A DNA stretch of 64,000 nt. It comes from Marinobacter sp. SS5-14b. Lineage in GTDB: Bacteria > Pseudomonadota > Gammaproteobacteria > Pseudomonadales > Oleiphilaceae. The stretch is from NCBI RefSeq assembly GCF_030541005.1, contig NZ_JASSVM010000002.1, positions 372,001 through 436,000 on the forward strand. The letters run 5' to 3'. Positions 50,526-60,900 of the stretch are shown here, piece after piece (the stretch's first letter is position 1; each line of letters opens with the position of its first letter). The notes beneath the pieces were generated by a model. The model searched no databases, was not told where the DNA came from, and saw only the letters and a list, made by a program, of their open reading frames with translations. The position numbers and the translations under genes are program-made.

Positions 50526-51887
50526 TTACTTTATGCCCAAAGCTTTCTGCTTATCAAAGTAGTCTTTGGTAAGCCGGAATACGACCGGGCTGAGCAGAAG
50601 CAGTGCGATCAGGTTGGGCAGGGCCATCATCGCATTCAGGGTGTCGGCCACCAGCCAGATAAAGCCCAGGTTTACCGTAGCACCCAACGGAATGGCAAGA
50701 ACCCAGACGATCCGGTAAGGCACTATTGCCTTTACGCCGAACAGAAACTCGATGCTGCGCTCACCATAGAACGACCAGCCGATAATGGTGGTGAAAGCAA
50801 AAATGGCCAGAGCAATGGCGACCACGTAGTTGCCAAAGCCGGGCAGGCCGGTTTCAAAGGCGAGAGACGTGAGCGCAGCGCCGGTTTCACCGGAAGTCCA
50901 CACGCCGGAGGTGATAATCACCAGGCCGGTAATGCTGCACACAATGATGGTATCAATGAAGGTGCCCAGCATGGCAACCATGCCTTGCCTGACCGGATCT
51001 TTGGTCTGGGCCGCGGCGTGCGCGATGGGCGCGGACCCAAGGCCGGCTTCGTTGGAAAAAATACCCCGGGCCACACCATAACGGATGGCTGCCCAGACCG
51101 CAGCGCCGGCAAAACCGCCTTCTGCCGCGGACGGACTGAAGGCGTAGCTGAAGATCTTGCTGAAGGCTTCGGGGATCTCATTGGCATTGATGGCCAGTAC
51201 GACCAGCCCGATCAGCACGTAGGACACGGCCATGAAGGGTACCAGGGCGCTGGCCACCTGACCGATCCGTTTAATACCGCCAACCAGTACCAGACCAACC
51301 AGCACCATCAGGGCCAGGCCGGTGGCCCAGTGGGGGATGCTGAAATTCACCTCCAATACGTCGGCCACCGAGTTGGCCTGAACGGTATTACCGATGCCGA
51401 ATGCGGCGATGGACGCGAACAGCGCGAACAGCACGCCCAGCCAGGCCCATTTGCTGCCCAAACCGTTGCGAATGTAGTACATCGGGCCGCCCACGTGATT
51501 ACCGCGCTCGTCGACCTCCCGGAAACGAACGGCCAGAACGGCTTCAGAGTACTTGGTGGCCATGCCCACCAGGGCTGTCAGCCACATCCAGAATAATGCG
51601 CCGGGGCCACCCAGGAATACGGCGGTTGCCACTCCGGCAATATTACCGGTTCCCACGGTCGCTGAAAGTGCGGTCATCAGGGCCTGGAACGGGGGAATGT
51701 CGCCGTCATCATCGCCGCCGCGGGCGCGGCCGTTCCACATCAGACGGAAACCGGCGCCCAGTTTCATGATCGGCATCAACTTCAGGCCAAGACTTAGAAA
51801 GAGCCCCACGCCCAGAATCATGACCAGCATGGGTGGTCCCCAGGCCAGGCCATTGATTTCACTGACAAAAGTAGAAATAGCTTCCAT
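50526..51887 (-). CDS. Sodium:alanine/glycine symporter (AGCS family)
   Basis: A 453-residue inner-membrane amino acid:cation symporter with 11 or so hydrophobic helices. Family hallmarks are ALMTALSATVGTGNIAGVATAVFLGGPGALFWMW, KYSEAVLAVRFRE, GGPMYYI and ARGIFSNEAGLGSAPIAHAAAQT. It imports alanine or glycine with sodium. Length is normal. It is probably the first gene before the peroxiredoxin, though a functional link is not obvious. Confidence 0.94.
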   Translation of the reverse strand: MEAISTFVSEINGLAWGPPMLVMILGVGLFLSLGLKLMPIMKLGAGFRLMWNGRARGGDDDGDIPPFQALMTALSATVGTGNIAGVATAVFLGGPGALFWMWLTALVGMATKYSEAVLAVRFREVDERGNHVGGPMYYIRNGLGSKWAWLGVLFALFASIAAFGIGNTVQANSVADVLEVNFSIPHWATGLALMVLVGLVLVGGIKRIGQVASALVPFMAVSYVLIGLVVLAINANEIPEAFSKIFSYAFSPSAAEGGFAGAAVWAAIRYGVARGIFSNEAGLGSAPIAHAAAQTKDPVRQGMVAMLGTFIDTIIVCSITGLVIITSGVWTSGETGAALTSLAFETGLPGFGNYVVAIALAIFAFTTIIGWSFYGERSIEFLFGVKAIVPYRIVWVLAIPLGATVNLGFIWLVADTLNAMMALPNLIALLLLSPVVFRLTKDYFDKQKALGIK

Positions 51888-52084
51888 GGAATCTCCCGGC
51901 GTTCGCCACGGATCGGTTGTACACGCTTTGCCATTAACGGCATAACTTGTTGAGTTTAGTCGAAAATTTTCACCTGTAAACCGTTTGCGGGATGACGTTT
52001 CCCATTTGCCGGCCGATTGCCTATGGTTAAAGTGTCCGGGCGCGCTGTTCGGAATGGGCTTAATCGACTACATGGGAGTTGCCG

Positions 52085-52516
52085 ATGCATACACTGAAGA
52101 TCTCTGAAGTGATGTGGAACCACATTGAACCGATCCGCTGCGGAACCCCTTTGACCAAAGTGGTACATGCTCTGCTGAGCAATCACGTGAGCGGGTTGCC
52201 GGTGGTAGACGACCAGCGCCGGGTACTGGGGTTTGTGTCTGAACAGGATTGCATTCATGCCTTGCTGGTGAGCAATTATCACGGTGAAGGCGATCCGAAC
52301 GTTGACGATGTGATGTTTCACAAACCGGTGACGGTTTCGCCAGACATGTCTTTGGTGGATCTGGCCCAGAATCTGGGGGCTGGTAAGCCGAAAGTGTATC
52401 CAGTGGTTGATCATGGGAAACTGGTGGGTATTGTTACCCGCGCGGCTATTTTGTCCCAGCTGGCAAAGGCCGGGCAAACCATGGAACGGTCCCGCTTTGC
52501 GGATGCTGAGGACTGA
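52085..52516 (+). CDS. CBS domain-containing protein
   Basis: A 143-residue protein made of a tandem CBS pair (Bateman module). The first is VSGLPVVDDQRRVLGFVSEQDCIHALL and the second is KVYPVVDHGKLVGIVTRAAILSQL. Such modules bind adenine nucleotides and usually regulate a partner. No enzyme domain is attached, so it acts in trans. The start at MHTLKISEV has GGGAG 6 bases upstream; a TTG two codons earlier is less likely. It precedes the S-formylglutathione hydrolase gene by 38 bp. Confidence 0.88.
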   Translation: MHTLKISEVMWNHIEPIRCGTPLTKVVHALLSNHVSGLPVVDDQRRVLGFVSEQDCIHALLVSNYHGEGDPNVDDVMFHKPVTVSPDMSLVDLAQNLGAGKPKVYPVVDHGKLVGIVTRAAILSQLAKAGQTMERSRFADAED

Positions 52517-52554
52517 AGCACCACTCAATTTCCAAAGTCACTGACAGGAACACT

Positions 52555-53400
52555 ATGGAACTGTTATCCACCAATATCTGTTTCGAGGGCGAGCATCGGC
52601 GCTATCGCCATGCCTCCGCCACACTGCAATGCGATATGGAGTTTGCGGTCTTTCTGCCGCCCGCCGCTCTGGGCGAGAAAGCCCAGCCGGTTCCCGCGTT
52701 GTACTGGTTGTCGGGCCTGACCTGTACCGATCAGAATTTCATGCAGAAAGCCGGGGCCCAAAAGCTCGCGGCGAAGCTCGGCCTGGCCATAGTTTGCCCG
52801 GACACCAGTCCTCGCGGCCTGAATCTGCCCGGTGAAGATGAAAGCTACGACTTCGGCACTGGCGCCGGCTTTTACCTCAACGCAACGGAGCAGCCCTGGG
52901 CGCCTCACTACCGCATGCACGATTATGTGGTGAAAGAGCTGCCACAACTGGTCGAGAGCGAATTGCCGCTCAGCGCTGAACGAGCCATCAGCGGGCACTC
53001 CATGGGTGGCCATGGTGCGTTGATCTGTGCCTTGAAGAACCCGGGGGTTTATCAATCGGTGTCGGCGTTTGCGCCGATTGCCAACCCTATGGCTTGTCCC
53101 TGGGGCCAAAAGGCGTTTACCGGTTATCTGGGGCCTGACCAACAAGCCTGGGAAGCCTGGGATGCCACCCGGCTCATCCCGACCGCCAAAGAGCGCTTAC
53201 CGCTCTTGGTTGACCAGGGCACGTCCGATGAATTCCTGGAGAGCCAGCTGAACCCGGAAGCGCTGGCAGAGGTGTGCGAGACGTTCCATCATCACATCAC
53301 CCTGCGCATGCACCGGGGCTATGATCACAGCTACTTTTTCATTGCTTCGTTCATTGATGATCATCTGCACCACCATGCCCGGGCGCTGGGCCTGGTCTGA
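52555..53400 (+). CDS. fghA: S-formylglutathione hydrolase
   Basis: A 281-residue esterase D-type hydrolase converting S-formylglutathione to formate and glutathione, the second step of glutathione-dependent formaldehyde detoxification. The nucleophile is in GHSMGGHGAL near residue 147. Asp in LLVDQGTSDEFL and His in GYDHSYFFIASF complete the triad. LSGLTCTDQNFMQKAGAQ is a family block. The usual partner, class III alcohol dehydrogenase, is not next to it. Confidence 0.95.
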   Translation: MELLSTNICFEGEHRRYRHASATLQCDMEFAVFLPPAALGEKAQPVPALYWLSGLTCTDQNFMQKAGAQKLAAKLGLAIVCPDTSPRGLNLPGEDESYDFGTGAGFYLNATEQPWAPHYRMHDYVVKELPQLVESELPLSAERAISGHSMGGHGALICALKNPGVYQSVSAFAPIANPMACPWGQKAFTGYLGPDQQAWEAWDATRLIPTAKERLPLLVDQGTSDEFLESQLNPEALAEVCETFHHHITLRMHRGYDHSYFFIASFIDDHLHHHARALGLV

Positions 53401-53411
53401 CGCAAAACCGG

Positions 53412-54536
53412 TCAGTTACGGAATCCCCACATCAGACTGAAATCCATGGATGGCATCACCTCGGGTTCTTCCGGCCGGGTGATGCCGTATTCAGGCTGGC
53501 TGGTGTCGCGCTCGAAAGTGCCGTTGTAGCGGTTGCCCCGGGGGCCAATGATGGCTTTGACAAACGGGCCCCGGGTGCGCACGGCCCGTTTGGTGACCAC
53601 GCCTACCTCGTTGTTGTCCAGCCGCACCAGAATGCCGGGTGGATAGTCGCCAAGCACCTCCAGCAATGATCGCGGAATCGCCGGCCGGAACTTGCCGTCA
53701 CTGAGGGTGACAATCAGCTTGCGGGCTTCGGTGATGGTCATCCGGCTGCGGTAGGCGCGTTTGGTAATCATCGCAATGTACCGCTCTGACAGCGCCAGAA
53801 TCTCCGCTTCGGGCAGAATGTCCGAGCCGGCCAGGCCGCCCGGATACCCTGAACCATCGTACTGCTCGTGGTGCTGGGCAATGATGCGTAGCAGCAGCTT
53901 GTTGGTAATGCCGGCCGCTTGCAGCGCCTGAATGGCGCGCAGTGGGTGTTTGCGGATCACCGCCCGCTGATCACTGGTCAGTACATGGTTTGATGCATTC
54001 AGCTGGTCTGCAACGGGCACCAGAGCCAGGTTTGCAGTGAGCGCCGAGGCGGTCAGAACGCTGGCCCGCTTCCGTTCCAGCCCGAACTGTTGAGCAATAA
54101 AGTGGCACAGAATCCCGTAAAACAGAATCTGCTCGTAGATATTGGGGTTGATGGAATACAGGTGAACCAGCGCCAGCGCGGCATCCGGGGCTTGCTCACA
54201 GGTGCGCTCCAGCATTCGGGTAAGGCCCAGCAGCCGCTTCTGTGCGGTGGGGTCTTCAGAGGTAATGGCGTTGAGAGTGGCTTCAAGTGTGGCCAGCAGG
54301 TCGGCGTAGTCCGCAAATGGGTTGCAGGGGCGCAGGTCTTCCTCAAGCTGCTCCTTCGGCCGACCTATGTTTCGGGGCTTGAACTTGCCGCGCTCGTACA
54401 ACTGCTCGAGCTGAGTGTTGGTCTGGATTACGTAGCCCTGGCGCAACAGCACGTTACCCTCGGCGTCGAAAACGTCCCAGGGCAGTGGCCGGCCAATGGT
54501 GAGTGCGCCGGGGGCGATGCGTATTAAATCAGACAA
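53412..54536 (-). CDS. Degenerate HD-GYP domain protein
   Basis: A 374-residue protein with a C-terminal HD-GYP-like region. The GYP part is well preserved (IIAQHHEQYDGSGYPGGLAGSDILPEAEILALSERY). The HD dyad expected earlier is missing: where HDIGK should stand the sequence reads ASALTANLALVPVADQ. Metal-dependent c-di-GMP hydrolysis is therefore doubtful, and it may instead be a c-di-GMP sensor or an altered phosphohydrolase. The last 80 residues (GILVRLDNNEVGVVTKRAVRTRGPFVKAII) resemble the tail of DUF3391-type proteins. It is separate from the signalling operon by 100 bp. Confidence 0.85.
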   Translation of the reverse strand: MSDLIRIAPGALTIGRPLPWDVFDAEGNVLLRQGYVIQTNTQLEQLYERGKFKPRNIGRPKEQLEEDLRPCNPFADYADLLATLEATLNAITSEDPTAQKRLLGLTRMLERTCEQAPDAALALVHLYSINPNIYEQILFYGILCHFIAQQFGLERKRASVLTASALTANLALVPVADQLNASNHVLTSDQRAVIRKHPLRAIQALQAAGITNKLLLRIIAQHHEQYDGSGYPGGLAGSDILPEAEILALSERYIAMITKRAYRSRMTITEARKLIVTLSDGKFRPAIPRSLLEVLGDYPPGILVRLDNNEVGVVTKRAVRTRGPFVKAIIGPRGNRYNGTFERDTSQPEYGITRPEEPEVMPSMDFSLMWGFRN

Positions 54537-54636
54537 AATCAGGGTTCCTGAATACAGCTTTAAACAACAAGTGTAACCGCCAACCTTCTAGGATCGCCAG
54601 CCGTAAGGTACAAGCGAACGCGCCTGCCTGACATGG

Positions 54637-57495
54637 CTATTCACACATCGCGGCATAGTACTGGAACGCCTGTTTGATGTGATCACGGATCTGCTGATCG
54701 TCCCAGGGCTTGGTCAAAAACTTGTAGATGGCGCCCTGATTGATGGCCTCGGTCACGGATTTCAGGTCGGTGTAACCCGACAGCACGATGCGTACGGTAT
54801 CTGGGTGAATGGCTTTTACCTGGCTGAGGAAATCGGTGCCGGACATCTCAGGCATGCGCTGGTCGGAAATAATAACCTGAACCTTGTGCTCGGCGAGCAG
54901 GCTGAACGCCTCTCGGACGCTGGTGGTCGACAGAATGCGGTAGCCATCCTTGCGCAGCACACGGGTAAGGGCTCGAAGGATATTGGCCTCGTCATCCAGC
55001 AAAAGCAGTGTTTTCTCACCATTCTCCGGCGCGTGTCCGGCAGGGTCGCGACTGCGCCCATGAAGGTTCATGTACTCCAGAAGATTGGCATAGGGCATAG
55101 GCCGTGCAAAGGCAAAACCCTGCAGCAGGTCACATTGGTGACGGCGCAAGAAGGCTGCGTGGGCTTCTGTTTCTACACCTTCAGCGACCACTTCCAGGGA
55201 CAGGTGGTGGGCCATGGAAATCACGCCCTGGGTGATGGCAGCGTCGCTTCTATTCTGAATAACGTCCTTGATGAACGACCGGTCTATTTTGATCTTGTTG
55301 GCAGGCATCAGCTTGATGTAGCTGAGGCTTGAAAACCCGGTGCCAAAATCGTCGATGGCAATACGAACGCCCAGATCCCGAAGCTCGTAGAGTGTTTTAA
55401 TGACCTGGTCGGTGTCATACAACACCGCCGACTCGACCACTTCAAGCTCCAACGCATTCGGGGCCAGGCCGGAGGCTTGCAGTGCTTCCTGAACGACCTC
55501 GACAAAACCGGCTTTTCGGATCTGAACCGGCGATACATTGACCGCCACGCTGCAGTCCCGAAAGCCGGCCGCATGCAACCTCACCAGATCCCGGCAAGCC
55601 TGATTCAGTACCCATACACCGAGTGGGATTATCTGGCCGGTGTCTTCCGCAAGAGGAATGAAATCGCCCGGTGACACCAGCCCCTGTTCCGGGTGCTCCC
55701 AGCGCACCAGCGCTTCTACCGATTTGGCCTGGCCGGTTCGGGCATCAATCAGGGGTTGATAGAACAGCGTCAGGGCTTCGTTGTCGATGGCATCCTGCAG
55801 CTGGTTGCGCAGTTTTACCCGGTGATTGGCTTCGGTGTTCAGTTTTTCTGAGAACCACTGCCAGGTGTTGCGGCCCAGCTGTTTGGCCTGGTACATGGCC
55901 AGGTCTGCCTGCTGAATCAGCTCTGCGGGTTCGTTGATACTGCCGTCAGTGGTGGTAATGCCGATGCTGGCGGTCAGGTGCAGGTTCTCAGTGCCGATTT
56001 GGTAGGGCACCGAGAGAGTCTGGATCACTTGATCTACCACCAGCTGGGCGTCCCGGCTGTCGGCGAGATCCGCCAGTGCAATGACAAATTCATCGCCGCT
56101 CACTCGCGCAACCGTGTCACCGGCGCGAACCAGCGCTCTCAGCCGTTCGGCAGCCTCGATCAGAATCAGGTCACCGGTGCGGTGGCCAAGGGAGTCGTTA
56201 ATCAGCTTGAAGCCGTCCAGATCGATAAACAACAGGCCGACGTGGCGGTTGTAACGGATGGCAAATTTGCAGGCCTGCAGCAGCCGGTCTTCCAGCAAAG
56301 CGCGGTTGGGCAGGTGGGTCAGCACATCGTGGCTGGAGTTATAAGCAAGTTGGTTTTCGATGGATTTGCGTTCTGAAATATCGTTTAACACGCCGACAAA
56401 ATGGCTGGTTTCATTATTGTCATTGCGTATGGGCGACAGATACAGGTCGTTCCAGAATGGCGTGCCGTCTTTTCGGTAGTTGCGAAGTACCACGGATACG
56501 TCTTCGCCATTGGCGATGCCTTTCCGAATCTGGCCCAGGGCCTGTTCATTGGTGAGGTCGAAGTCATCCCCCTGCAGGAAGCGGCAGTTTCTGCCCAGAG
56601 CCTCGTCCTTGCTGTAGCCCGTAATGCGCTCAAACGTCGGGTTCACGTAAACCAGAGGCATATCTTGTGCCACAGCATCGGCCACCACGATACCGTTTGA
56701 GCTGGACTCAATGCAGCGTTTCAGCAGCTTTAGCTGGCGATTGTTGGCGATTTGAGCCGTTCGGTCGGTGAGCGTGTAAAGTGCGAGTCTGTTCTGATTG
56801 ATCGTAATGTCTTCAGAGGCCACTTCCACAATCAGGGCGAGTCCGGTAGTTGTCCGGTGGCTCTCCAGCCTGGCACCGGGCTGCAGTACGATGCCCTCGT
56901 TGTCCGGCGCGGAATTGGAACCGGAGGCGCGCAGGTCTGCAATGGTCAGGCTTGCAAGTTCCCGGCTATCGATGCCGTAGAGTTTGCGTGCCGCCTCGTT
57001 AAAGGCGCTGATCTGTTCGCTCTCCGGGTTGGCCAGGCACATGGGGGTAGGGTTGCTTTCGAACAACAACCGGTACTGGGCTTCGCTGCTGGCCAGGGTT
57101 TCTGTGGCAGCGGCGCGGTCGATGGCGTAGCGGATGCTGCGCATCAGAACATGGCCATCAAGGCGGCCCTTGACAAGGTAATCCGCTGCACCGAGCTCAA
57201 CCGCCCTGGCATCCAGCTCGGCGTCTCCCTGGCCGGTCAGGAGAATAAACGGCGTGGTGATGCCCTCGGCCTGAGCTTGTTGAATCAGATCGAGCCCTGA
57301 ATCCGGCCCAAGGCGCAGATCGATCAGCGCGATGTCCACCATGTTTTCCCGGAGTGCTGCCAATCCGTCGTCGAGGTTGTCTCGCCAGGTCAAACGTGTA
57401 CTGACCGGGCTGACTTCCTCAAGAAGATCCCGAGTAATCAGGTAGTCGTCTTCGTCATCCTCAATCAGCAGGACACGTAGAATCGGATCAGTCAT
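54637..57495 (-). CDS. Response regulator with REC-PAS-PAS-GGDEF-EAL-REC architecture
   Basis: A 952-residue c-di-GMP signalling protein with a receiver at both ends. N-terminal REC: VLLIEDDEDDYLI with DLRLGP as the phospho-site. Two PAS domains follow (about 140-270 and 260-385; NGIVVADAVAQDMPLVYVNPTFERITGYS is LOV-like with GRNCRFLQG). GGDEF has SGDEF at the active site. EAL has SVEALVRWEHP, DDFGTGFSSL and AEGVETEAH, so it is probably an active phosphodiesterase. C-terminal REC: LLLDDEANILRALTRVL, SDQRMPEMSG, KPWDD. MTDPILR overlaps the upstream REC gene by 8 bases. Confidence 0.93.
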   Translation of the reverse strand: MTDPILRVLLIEDDEDDYLITRDLLEEVSPVSTRLTWRDNLDDGLAALRENMVDIALIDLRLGPDSGLDLIQQAQAEGITTPFILLTGQGDAELDARAVELGAADYLVKGRLDGHVLMRSIRYAIDRAAATETLASSEAQYRLLFESNPTPMCLANPESEQISAFNEAARKLYGIDSRELASLTIADLRASGSNSAPDNEGIVLQPGARLESHRTTTGLALIVEVASEDITINQNRLALYTLTDRTAQIANNRQLKLLKRCIESSSNGIVVADAVAQDMPLVYVNPTFERITGYSKDEALGRNCRFLQGDDFDLTNEQALGQIRKGIANGEDVSVVLRNYRKDGTPFWNDLYLSPIRNDNNETSHFVGVLNDISERKSIENQLAYNSSHDVLTHLPNRALLEDRLLQACKFAIRYNRHVGLLFIDLDGFKLINDSLGHRTGDLILIEAAERLRALVRAGDTVARVSGDEFVIALADLADSRDAQLVVDQVIQTLSVPYQIGTENLHLTASIGITTTDGSINEPAELIQQADLAMYQAKQLGRNTWQWFSEKLNTEANHRVKLRNQLQDAIDNEALTLFYQPLIDARTGQAKSVEALVRWEHPEQGLVSPGDFIPLAEDTGQIIPLGVWVLNQACRDLVRLHAAGFRDCSVAVNVSPVQIRKAGFVEVVQEALQASGLAPNALELEVVESAVLYDTDQVIKTLYELRDLGVRIAIDDFGTGFSSLSYIKLMPANKIKIDRSFIKDVIQNRSDAAITQGVISMAHHLSLEVVAEGVETEAHAAFLRRHQCDLLQGFAFARPMPYANLLEYMNLHGRSRDPAGHAPENGEKTLLLLDDEANILRALTRVLRKDGYRILSTTSVREAFSLLAEHKVQVIISDQRMPEMSGTDFLSQVKAIHPDTVRIVLSGYTDLKSVTEAINQGAIYKFLTKPWDDQQIRDHIKQAFQYYAAMCE

Positions 57496-57949
57496 GGTTA
57501 CCTTCCGGTTGATTCGGTTGCCGGTCACTCCAGTAGGGTTTCAGAGACTCCACGATGTTCAGCAGCTCTGTGTACCGGGCCGGTTTGACAATAAAGTCAT
57601 TCGCGCCGTTGGCGAGGCAATAGCTTTTGTCTTCATCGTTTCTGGAGGTTGTGAGCACGACGGTGGGCAGCGTGTTCAGCTCTGGATTGGCGCGTATCTC
57701 GAGCAGTGATTGCCGCCCGTCTTTCAAGGGCATGTTGAGGTCGAGAAGCAGTAAATCCGGCATGGGGCAGTCAGCCGGCACGGATGCTTCACCCTGCGCC
57801 TTTAGCCACGTCATCAGCTCAACGCCATTGGCGACAAAGCACAACTGGCACTCGTTACACCGTTCGGCGAAGGCGTCGCGGATCATCAGTTGATCATCCG
57901 GGTCGTCGTCTGCGATGAGTATGATCGGTGGTTTCAGTGGCTGAGCCAT
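57488..57949 (-). CDS. Stand-alone response regulator receiver protein (Rcp1-like)
   Basis: A 153-residue single REC domain. Acidic pocket ADDDPDDQ, phospho-acceptor in LLLLDLNMPLKDGRQSL, Thr in VVLTTSRNDED and Lys in DFIVKPARY are all present. The extended DLNMPLKDG pattern matches the Rcp1 type that pairs with phytochrome-like histidine kinases, which fits the kinase gene just upstream. Its stop overlaps the start of the GGDEF-EAL gene by 8 bases, so it probably relays phosphate within this operon. Confidence 0.93.
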   Translation of the reverse strand: MAQPLKPPIILIADDDPDDQLMIRDAFAERCNECQLCFVANGVELMTWLKAQGEASVPADCPMPDLLLLDLNMPLKDGRQSLLEIRANPELNTLPTVVLTTSRNDEDKSYCLANGANDFIVKPARYTELLNIVESLKPYWSDRQPNQPEGNHD

Positions 57950-57962
57950 ACAGTCTTTATCC

Positions 57963-60900
57963 CTAGCTCTGTCTGAGCCGGATCCGGAACGTAGTTCCTT
58001 CGCCGGGTGTGCTGTTTACGGTAACCGTCGCGCCGTGGCGGTCGAGAATCTTTTTGACGATGGCCATGCCAATACCTGTGCCGGGGTAACCCTCTTTCTG
58101 GTGCAGCCGCTGGAACGGGTGGAACAGTTTTTCGGCATAGCGCTCATCAAAGCCAATGCCATTGTCGCTGACCGCCAGTGTCCAGTGCTCTTTGGTGATG
58201 TCTTCCGCCGTTACCCGTATTTCCGGCGGGCGGTCGGGGGCGTGAAACTTGATGGCGTTGCTCAACAGGTTTTGAAGCACCTGTCGCAGCTGGGTGGCAT
58301 CACCCCAGGTTGTTGGCAACTCACCGGCATGGATCCGCGCCTGTTCGCGGCTGATGCTGGTTTCCATATCCTGTAACACCTCGCCAAGGATAGCTCCGGT
58401 ATCACAGACCTTCATGGATTTGGCCTGTGTGGTTACCCGCGAAAAGGTCAGCAAATCTTCAATCAGATTCTGCATGCGGCCAGCAGCCGACTGCATACGC
58501 TTCAGGTAATCTTTCTCCTGCTCATCGAATTTGTCCGAGCGGGTGATTAACCGGTCCGAGAAGGCCTGTATTTTTCGCAACGGCTCCTGAAGGTCGTGGG
58601 AGGCAACGAATGCGAAGTCTTGCAGTTCCCGGTTACTGCGCTCGAGCTCTGCCATGGTGGCGTCGAGTTGTGCCTGGGCCTGCTTCCGTTCGTTGATGCT
58701 CCGGTAATAGACAGCTAGGCCTTCGTCAGAGGGATAGGCACTGATGTCCAACCACAAATCAAGGGGTGCGTAATGGGCTTCAAAGGACACCGAATTGCCG
58801 GTTGCCATGGCGTAACGGTAGTTGGTTTCAAATTCTGTACCTACAGCGGCAGGAAACATATCCCACACGTTGTTGCCCAGTAGTTCATCTCGGGATTTTT
58901 GCAGAAGCTCTTCCGACCGGCGATTTACATAGGTGAGGTTCCACTCCCGATCCAAAGTAAAGAAGGCATCGGTAATGCTTTCGAAGATGGTGGCTTGTCT
59001 TTCCGCGTAGCGCCGAATCTGTTCGATGGCTTGTCGGGAAGCGGTAATGTCCTGGAAAGCCCCCTGCAGCTTGGCAATCTTGCCGTCCTGGCCTTTGACG
59101 GCATGGCCGATGGCCCTTACCCAGCGCTGACGACCTTTGACGGTTCGGATCTGCAGTTCTTCATCAAACGGTATGCCGGTATCTATGCAGGTCTGTACCG
59201 CCTGGGTAATGACCTCGCGGTACTCGGGCAGGTAAAAATTGATAGCCTCTTCTACATCCGGTGCATGCCCCGGTGGCATGTCGTGGATGGCACAGACGGC
59301 ATCCGACCAGATAGACTTTCCGGTGCTGACATCGACCACCCAACCGCCGATCATGGCCACTCTCTCCGCCATCTTCAGCAGCGCTTCGTTTTCTCTCAGC
59401 TTCTGCTCAATCAGGCGCTGTTCCGTGGTGTCCCTGGCGACCACGTAGATCAGGTCGTCGGCGCTGAGAATGGCGTTGATATTGAGCCAATGCTCGGTGC
59501 CGCTGGCATCCAGAACCCGGATCAGAAGCTCCGTGACATCGTGGCCTTCGGTCAGGGACTGAACGGCAGCGGTCACGAGAGGCCGGTCCTCTTCATGAAC
59601 CAGGCCCATGTAGGAGGTGCCGAGAAGTGCTTCCCGTGAATAGCCCAGGGTATCCACAAAGGTGTTGTTCATTTCGAAGAAGTAGCTGTTCAAGTCGACA
59701 ATGCAGAACATGTCCGGTGACAGCGAGAAGAACTGGTCACGCTCCCGGGTCAGGGTTTCGGCCATCAGTTCGTTAGTGATGTCACGGCCGACACAGAACA
59801 GGGCGTTGTCTTCCCGAGACCATTCGGCGGTCCAGGAGACGGTGACAATCTGGCCGTCGCGGTGGCGCAGGCGGGTGCGGAAGCCGGAAGACATTTCCTG
59901 CTCGCCAAGCAGCAGGTTACGCACCTCCTCTTCGGTGGCGGCCCGGTCTTCCTGGGTGAGCAGTATGTCGTAGTGCTGGCCCTGAAGTTCCTCCGGGCGA
60001 TACCCCAGTATTCCCTCACAGGCAGGGCTGATTCGGAGGAACACCCCTTCGCGGCTGATGGAACACAGAATATCCCGGGAAAATTCCAGAATGCGCTCAT
60101 TGGTGTACCGCAGCGCCCGCTCCTGGGCCAGGTGAAAATTGAGTGCGCTGTTTACCTGCTCCAGAGACCCGGAGCGCTTTTCGGACTCCCGCCAAAGCAG
60201 ATGGCTGAGCATCACCAGAAAGCTCAGTCCGAGGCCACTGAACAGAGCCAGTGGTGGCAAATAGAGCTCGCCGGGCAGCAGTTTTCCCCTGGGAATGCTG
60301 ATCTGAAGGCGCCACTGGTTATCGTGATGGGTATCGATGTGGCGTGATAACAGCACCAGGGGATTGTCTGTCGAAACGGAACTGAACAGTGGCTGTCCGT
60401 AGGCTGTTATGTGAATGCCGAGGTTGGTGTCGATGTGGCGGGTCAGGTCCTGATACAGGTAGGTCAGGTCGACAATGGCCAGGACAAACCAGGTGGAACC
60501 TGCTGTGGGTACAAACGGTACAGCAATGCCGGCCAGAGCATGATTGTTTGTGGCTGCGACCAACGGCCTGCCCAGGTGCGGGTCACCGGATTCTGCAACG
60601 TGTGTCATCCATTCCGCATACTCCGCCTCCCGCAAAAAATGATGGAACCAGAACCGATCCTCGATGCTTCTTGCTTCGGTAATCACCGGGCGGTGTTTGG
60701 GGTCCAGAACTGAAATGAGCTGCAGCTCGGGAAAGTCTCGAAGGTAACTGCTCACTTCTTGTTGCCAAATGGCGCCACCGGGAACGCTTTGCAGTGACTC
60801 CCAGCGTTGCGCCAGACGTTGGATCAGTGACATTTTTGTGCTGTAAGCGGAAACGGTGGAGGACTCAATCTGGTCAGCCAGCGTGTTCGCCTGATCCAGC

